Assembly (NCBI GenBank): GCA_965242505.1
Contig: OZ251449.1
Location: forward strand, 2,480,001-2,544,000
Source of the DNA: UBA2966 sp965242505
Lineage (GTDB): Bacteria; Pseudomonadota; Alphaproteobacteria; UBA2966
Reading direction: 5' to 3'
DNA: 64,000 nt
Both the position numbers and the translations under genes were made by a program. The notes under the pieces were generated by a model. That model saw only the letters and a list, made by a program, of their open reading frames with translations. It ran no database searches and was not told where the DNA came from. Positions 60,073 through 64,000 of this stretch are shown piece after piece. Positions within the stretch are counted from its first letter, which is position 1. The number at the start of each line of letters is the position of its first letter.

Positions 60073-60126
60073 GCGGTCGACCGCGGCGCGCCTCGGGACC
60101 GGACCGCGCGAAGCGAAGGGGTGATC

Positions 60127-62982
60127 ATGTCCGGCGAACTCGACAAGACCGCCTTTCTGACGGGCGCCGCCAGCGGGTTTCTGGAGCAGCTCCACGTCCG
60201 TTCCCTCGACGACCCGGCGACGCTGGCGCCGGAATGGCGGGAGTTCTTCGCCGGCCTGGGCGACGACGCCCCGGACGTGCTGACGGCGGCCCGGGGCGCG
60301 CCCTGGAAGCGCCGCGACCTGTTCGAGGATCGCGACGACGAGGACGGCCGGCGCGGCGCGGCGCGCAACGGCGGGGAAGCGGCGGCGACGGAGAGCCGGC
60401 GGGCGACCCTGGACTCCGTGCGGGCCCTGATGCTGATCCGCGCCCATCGCGTCCGCGGGCACCTCCTGGCCGATCTCGACCCCCTCGCCCTCGCGCCCCG
60501 GCGATACCATCCCGAGCTCGACCCGAACTCCTACGGCTTCACCGACGCCGATCTGGACCGGCCGATCTTCATCGACAACGTGCTGGGCCTGGAGACCGCG
60601 ACGCTCCGCGAGATCGTCGGCGTGCTGCGGCAGACCTACGGCGGGACCATCGGCTACGAGTTCATGCACATCGGCCGGGCCGACGAGAAGCTGTGGATCC
60701 AGCGCCGCATCGAGGGCGAGGAGTACCACGAGAAGATCAGCTCCTCGCGGAAACGCAAGATCATGCGCCAGCTCACCCATGCCGAGGGGTTCGAGCGCTT
60801 CCTGCACCTCAAGTATCCGGGCACCAAGCGCTTCGGCCTCGACGGCGCGGAGTCGGCCATCCCGCTGCTGGAGGCGTCCATCAAGCGGGCCGCCCAGATG
60901 GGCGTGCGGGAGGCGCTCATCGGGATGCCCCACCGGGGACGCCTCAACGTGCTCGCCAACATCATGGAGAAGCCCTACGCCCAGATCTTCGGGGAGTTTC
61001 AGGGGCTGGAAGCGCGCCCCGACGACTGGCAGGGCTCCGGCGACGTCAAGTACCACCTCGGCACGTCCGCCGAGCGCATCATGGACGACATGCCCATCTA
61101 CGTGTCCCTCAGCCCCAACCCGTCTCATCTGGAGGCGGTGGACCCAGTGGTCATGGGGCGCATCCGCGGCAAGCAGTTCCTGCGCGGCGACGAGGACCGC
61201 AAGGAGGTGATGGGCATTCTCCTGCACGGCGACGCCGCCTTCGCGGGCCAGGGCATCGTGCCGGAGACGTTCGGCCTGTCCGACCTGCGGGGCTACAAGA
61301 CGGGCGGAACCGTCCACGTCATCGTCAACAACCAGATCGGCTTCACCACGAGCCCGTCGTTCTCCCGCTCCTCGCCCTATCCCTCCGACTTCGCGAAGGG
61401 CGTCGAGGCGCCGATCTTCCACGTCAACGGCGACGATCCCGAGGCGGTGGTGACCGTCGCCCGCATCGCGACGGAGTACCGCCAGAACTTCGGCCGGGAC
61501 GTGGTCATCGACATGTTCTGCTACCGCCGCCTGGGCCACAACGAGGGCGACGAGCCCAAGTTCACGCAACCTCTCATGTACGACAGGATCGCCGAACACC
61601 CGACGACGAGGGAGATCTACGCGCGCAAGCTCGTCGAGGAGGGGGAGATGACCCGGCGGGAGGTCGACGATCTCGCCGACGGGTTCCGCGACCGTCTCGA
61701 CCGGCAGTTCCAGGCCGCGGCGAGCTACCGGCCCAATCGCGCGATGTGGTTCGAGGGGCGGTGGAAAGGCATCGGCCAGGCCTACGGCGAGGTCCGGCGC
61801 GGGAAGACGGCGGTGAGCCAACGGAGGTTGCGCGAGGTCGGCAGGGCGCTGACGACCGCGCCCGACGGCATCGCGCTGCACCCGACCATCCGCCGCCAGC
61901 TCGACGCCAAGAAGGAGCGGTTCCGGTCGGGCAAGGGCATCGACTGGGCCACCGCGGAAGCGCTCGCCTTCGGCGCCCTGCTCCAGGAGGGCCACCACGT
62001 CCGGCTTTCGGGGCAGGACTGCGGGCGCGGGACGTTCTCCCAGCGCCACGCCGTCCTCGTCGACCAGAACACCGAGGAGCGCTACGTCCCTCTCAACAAC
62101 ATCCGCGAAGGCCAGGGCCGGTTCGAGGTCATCGACAGCATGTTGTCGGAACTGGCGGTGCTCGGGTTCGAATACGGCTACTCGCTCACGGACCCGAACG
62201 TCCTCGTCCTCTGGGAGGCGCAGTTCGGCGACTTCGCCAACGGCGCGCAGGTCATCGTCGACCAGTTCCTGGCGCCCGGCGAGATGAAGTGGATGCGCAT
62301 GAGCGGGCTCGTCATGCTTCTCCCCCACGGCCAGGAAGGACAGGGGCCGGAGCACAGCTCGGGCCGGCTGGAGCGGTATCTCCAGCTCTGCGCCGAGGAC
62401 AACCTCCAGGTCGTGCAGCCGAGCGCGCCGTTCAACTACTTCCACGCGCTGCGCCGGCAGATCCATCGCGACTTCCGCAAGCCGCTGATCTGCATGACGC
62501 CCAAATCGCTGCTGCGCCACAGGCTCTGCGTGTCCGACCTGCGCGAGTTCGCGCACGGCGATTCGTTCCATCGGCTGCTCTGGGACCGGGGCGACGTCGA
62601 CGCCGACGAGAACATCCGGCGCGTCGTGATGTGTTCCGGCAAGGTCTACTACGACCTCTTCGAGGAACGGGAGAAGCGCGGCGTCCGCGACGTCTACCTG
62701 TTGCGCGTGGAGCAGCTCTATCCCTTCCCGGCGCGGGCCGCGCGCAAGGAGCTGTCGCGCTTCCCGAAGGCCGACATGGTCTGGTGCCAGGAAGAGCCCG
62801 GCAACATGGGCGCCTGGACGTTCGTCGAGCCGCGGATCGAGGCCGCCCTGGCCGACGTCGGCCACGGGTCGAGGCGCCCGCGCTACGTCGGGCGGACCGA
62901 AACGGCCGCGCCGGCGCCGGGCACGGCGAAGCTGCACGCCAGGCAGCAGGCGGCCCTCGTGGACGAAGCCCTGACGTTGTAG
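60127..62982 (+). CDS. sucA: 2-oxoglutarate dehydrogenase E1 component
   Basis: A 951-residue thiamine-diphosphate enzyme. GMPHRGRLNVLAN, GDVKYHLGTSAER, HGDAAFAGQGIVPETFGLSDL (ThDP region), NNQIGFTTSP and CYRRLGHNEGDEPKFTQPLMY are diagnostic, and the C-terminal transketolase half shows LWEAQFGDFANGAQVIVDQF and LLPHGQEGQGPEHSSGRLER. It decarboxylates 2-oxoglutarate and passes succinyl to the SucB lipoyl. The GTG six bases upstream is a weaker start. Confidence 0.97.
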   Translation: MSGELDKTAFLTGAASGFLEQLHVRSLDDPATLAPEWREFFAGLGDDAPDVLTAARGAPWKRRDLFEDRDDEDGRRGAARNGGEAAATESRRATLDSVRALMLIRAHRVRGHLLADLDPLALAPRRYHPELDPNSYGFTDADLDRPIFIDNVLGLETATLREIVGVLRQTYGGTIGYEFMHIGRADEKLWIQRRIEGEEYHEKISSSRKRKIMRQLTHAEGFERFLHLKYPGTKRFGLDGAESAIPLLEASIKRAAQMGVREALIGMPHRGRLNVLANIMEKPYAQIFGEFQGLEARPDDWQGSGDVKYHLGTSAERIMDDMPIYVSLSPNPSHLEAVDPVVMGRIRGKQFLRGDEDRKEVMGILLHGDAAFAGQGIVPETFGLSDLRGYKTGGTVHVIVNNQIGFTTSPSFSRSSPYPSDFAKGVEAPIFHVNGDDPEAVVTVARIATEYRQNFGRDVVIDMFCYRRLGHNEGDEPKFTQPLMYDRIAEHPTTREIYARKLVEEGEMTRREVDDLADGFRDRLDRQFQAAASYRPNRAMWFEGRWKGIGQAYGEVRRGKTAVSQRRLREVGRALTTAPDGIALHPTIRRQLDAKKERFRSGKGIDWATAEALAFGALLQEGHHVRLSGQDCGRGTFSQRHAVLVDQNTEERYVPLNNIREGQGRFEVIDSMLSELAVLGFEYGYSLTDPNVLVLWEAQFGDFANGAQVIVDQFLAPGEMKWMRMSGLVMLLPHGQEGQGPEHSSGRLERYLQLCAEDNLQVVQPSAPFNYFHALRRQIHRDFRKPLICMTPKSLLRHRLCVSDLREFAHGDSFHRLLWDRGDVDADENIRRVVMCSGKVYYDLFEEREKRGVRDVYLLRVEQLYPFPARAARKELSRFPKADMVWCQEEPGNMGAWTFVEPRIEAALADVGHGSRRPRYVGRTETAAPAPGTAKLHARQQAALVDEALTL

Positions 62983-63011
62983 GCGGCCCCCGACGGAAGT
63001 GGAGAACGGCG

Positions 63012-64000
63012 ATGGAGATCAGGGTTCCCCCGCTCGGCGAGTCGGTGGCGGAGGCGACGGTCGCGCGCTGGCTGAAAGGGGTCGGCGAGCCCGTCGCGCG
63101 CGACGAGGCCGTCTGCGAACTGGAGACCGACAAGGTCGCGCTCGAGGTGCCGGCGCCGGCGGCCGGCGTGATCGAGGCCATCGACGCGAACGCCGGCGAC
63201 ACGGTCGAGGCGGGCGCCGTGCTGGGCCGCATCGCCGAGGGCGCGGTCGCGGGCGCGCCAGCGGACGGCCCGGCGCCGGCCCCCGGACCCGCTCCGGCGC
63301 CGGTCGCGGTGGAAGCGCCCCGGACGGATCCGCCGCTGTCGCCCGCCGTCCGGCGGCTCGTCGAAGAGCACGACCTGGACCCGACGGCCATAACCGGCAC
63401 GGGCAAGGACGGCCGCATCCTGAAGGGCGATGCGCTGGCCCACGTCGAGAACGGTCCGGCGCCCGCGGCGGCCGCCCCCGCGCCCTCGCCCCCGCCCCCG
63501 CCCCCGCCCGATACGGGCGAGCGCGTGCGCCGCGTCCCCATGACCCGGCTGCGCCGGCGCATCGCCGAGCGTCTCAAGGAGGCCCAGAACACGGCGGCCA
63601 TCCTGACCACGTTCAACGAGGCCGACATGAGCGCCGTCATGGCGCTCCGCGCGGAGTATCGGGACGACTTCGAGAAGCGGCACGGGACGCGCCTCGGCTT
63701 CATGTCGTTCTTCGTCAAGGCCAGCGTCGCCGCGCTCCGGGAGATCCCCGAGGTCAACGCGGCGATCGAGGGCGGCGACATCGTGTACAGGGACTACTAC
63801 GACGTCGGGGTGGCGGTCGCGACGCCGCGGGGCCTCGTCGCGCCGGTGGTGCGCGGCGCCGACCGCCTGGGACTCGCCGAGATCGAGCGCGCGATCGCGG
63901 ACCTGGGCCGCCGGGCGCGCGACGGCGCGCTCGGGCTCGACGAGATGACCGGCGGCACCTTCACCATCACCAACGGCGGCGTCTACGGGTCGCTGCTCTC
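63012..64000 (+). CDS. sucB: Dihydrolipoamide succinyltransferase (E2), N-terminal part (runs off window)
   Basis: About 329 codons are present. The lipoyl domain (1-75) has K41 in CELETDKVALEVPAPAAG, then a Pro/Ala linker, the E1/E3-binding domain at about 109-143 (LSPAVRRLVEEHDLDPTAIT, GTGKDGRILKGD), a second Pro-rich linker with an eight-Pro-like run, and the start of the catalytic domain (RRVPMTRLRRRIAERLKEAQ ... NTAAILTTFNE). The catalytic HxxxDG lies beyond the window. GGAG sits upstream of the ATG. Last visible gene of the operon. Confidence 0.96.
   Translation, partial: MEIRVPPLGESVAEATVARWLKGVGEPVARDEAVCELETDKVALEVPAPAAGVIEAIDANAGDTVEAGAVLGRIAEGAVAGAPADGPAPAPGPAPAPVAVEAPRTDPPLSPAVRRLVEEHDLDPTAITGTGKDGRILKGDALAHVENGPAPAAAAPAPSPPPPPPPDTGERVRRVPMTRLRRRIAERLKEAQNTAAILTTFNEADMSAVMALRAEYRDDFEKRHGTRLGFMSFFVKASVAALREIPEVNAAIEGGDIVYRDYYDVGVAVATPRGLVAPVVRGADRLGLAEIERAIADLGRRARDGALGLDEMTGGTFTITNGGVYGSLL

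Noticed and set aside
58861..62937. A minus-strand open frame of over 1300 codons
   Set aside because: It is antisense to sucC, sucD and sucA in very GC-rich DNA, where stop codons are rare; its translation is Arg/Val/Asp-biased and shows no domain.
63480..63515. CCCCCG tandem run
   Set aside because: Codes for the Pro-rich linker of SucB between its domains.

Overview
The window is a strongly GC-rich chromosomal stretch with dense, often overlapping genes and mainly metabolic content. The mdh-sucC-sucD-sucA-sucB order at the right end, the glcDEF block, a class III-type glutamine synthetase (GlnT) and the GC-rich palindromic intergenic repeats all point to an alphaproteobacterium, probably an environmental heterotroph. 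I see no rRNA, tRNA, CRISPR array or replication origin.

Left end (1-11.4 kb). A partial JAB-like gene runs off the edge. Next to it is the remnant of a RiPP precursor with a nitrile-hydratase-type leader and a Gly-Gly site, broken by a one-base frameshift. Then come a FIST-domain sensor protein, a TauD-type dioxygenase, a carboxymuconolactone decarboxylase-like protein and a 3-hydroxyisobutyrate dehydrogenase-like enzyme. Facing them is a minus-strand run that reads glcD-glcE-glcF, class III aminotransferase, SDR (glycolate oxidation plus amine/keto-acid metabolism). A 205-bp MITE with perfect 19-bp ends and an 11-bp target duplication sits inside an older intergenic repeat upstream of glcD.

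11.4-23 kb. One plus-strand run of ten genes, most joined by ATGA/GTGA/TTGA overlaps: two GT4 glycosyltransferases, a histidine phosphatase, a MurG-like transferase, a polysaccharide-deacetylase-like protein, a small membrane protein, then a complete oligopeptide-type ABC transporter (double ATPase, binding protein, two permeases). The coupling suggests that glycan building and transport of a linked substrate belong together. 23-28 kb: a minus-strand signalling set (response regulator, metallo-beta-lactamase fold protein, methyltransferase, membrane adenylate cyclase), then divergent ribA and an L,D-transpeptidase.

28-44 kb. Housekeeping genes (PLP homeostasis protein, thiamine-phosphate-synthase-like, APS kinase, sulfotransferase, pyrF, GSA-aminotransferase-like, hyuA/hyuB) are interspersed with accessory patches. 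These are an AT-richer orphan gene, a transposase-derived zinc-ribbon protein coupled to a DNA methyltransferase, and a decayed island at 40.9-42.9 kb with a frameshifted lipoprotein, a 57-residue recombinase-like mini-protein and a VapB antitoxin with an internally deleted VapC. Two copies of a second repeat family (B) lie beside the AT-rich patches.

44-64 kb. An EmrAB-type efflux pair, an SDR, a zinc uptake system (znuA divergent from zur-znuC-znuB), glnT, a HicB/HicA-type pair with an extra N-terminal domain, a DNA methyltransferase whose partner gene is cut by the intergenic repeat, htpG, and the TCA-cycle operon ending in a partial sucB.

The same family of GC-rich, twin-hairpin intergenic repeats (A) recurs nine times in the window and marks many gene borders.
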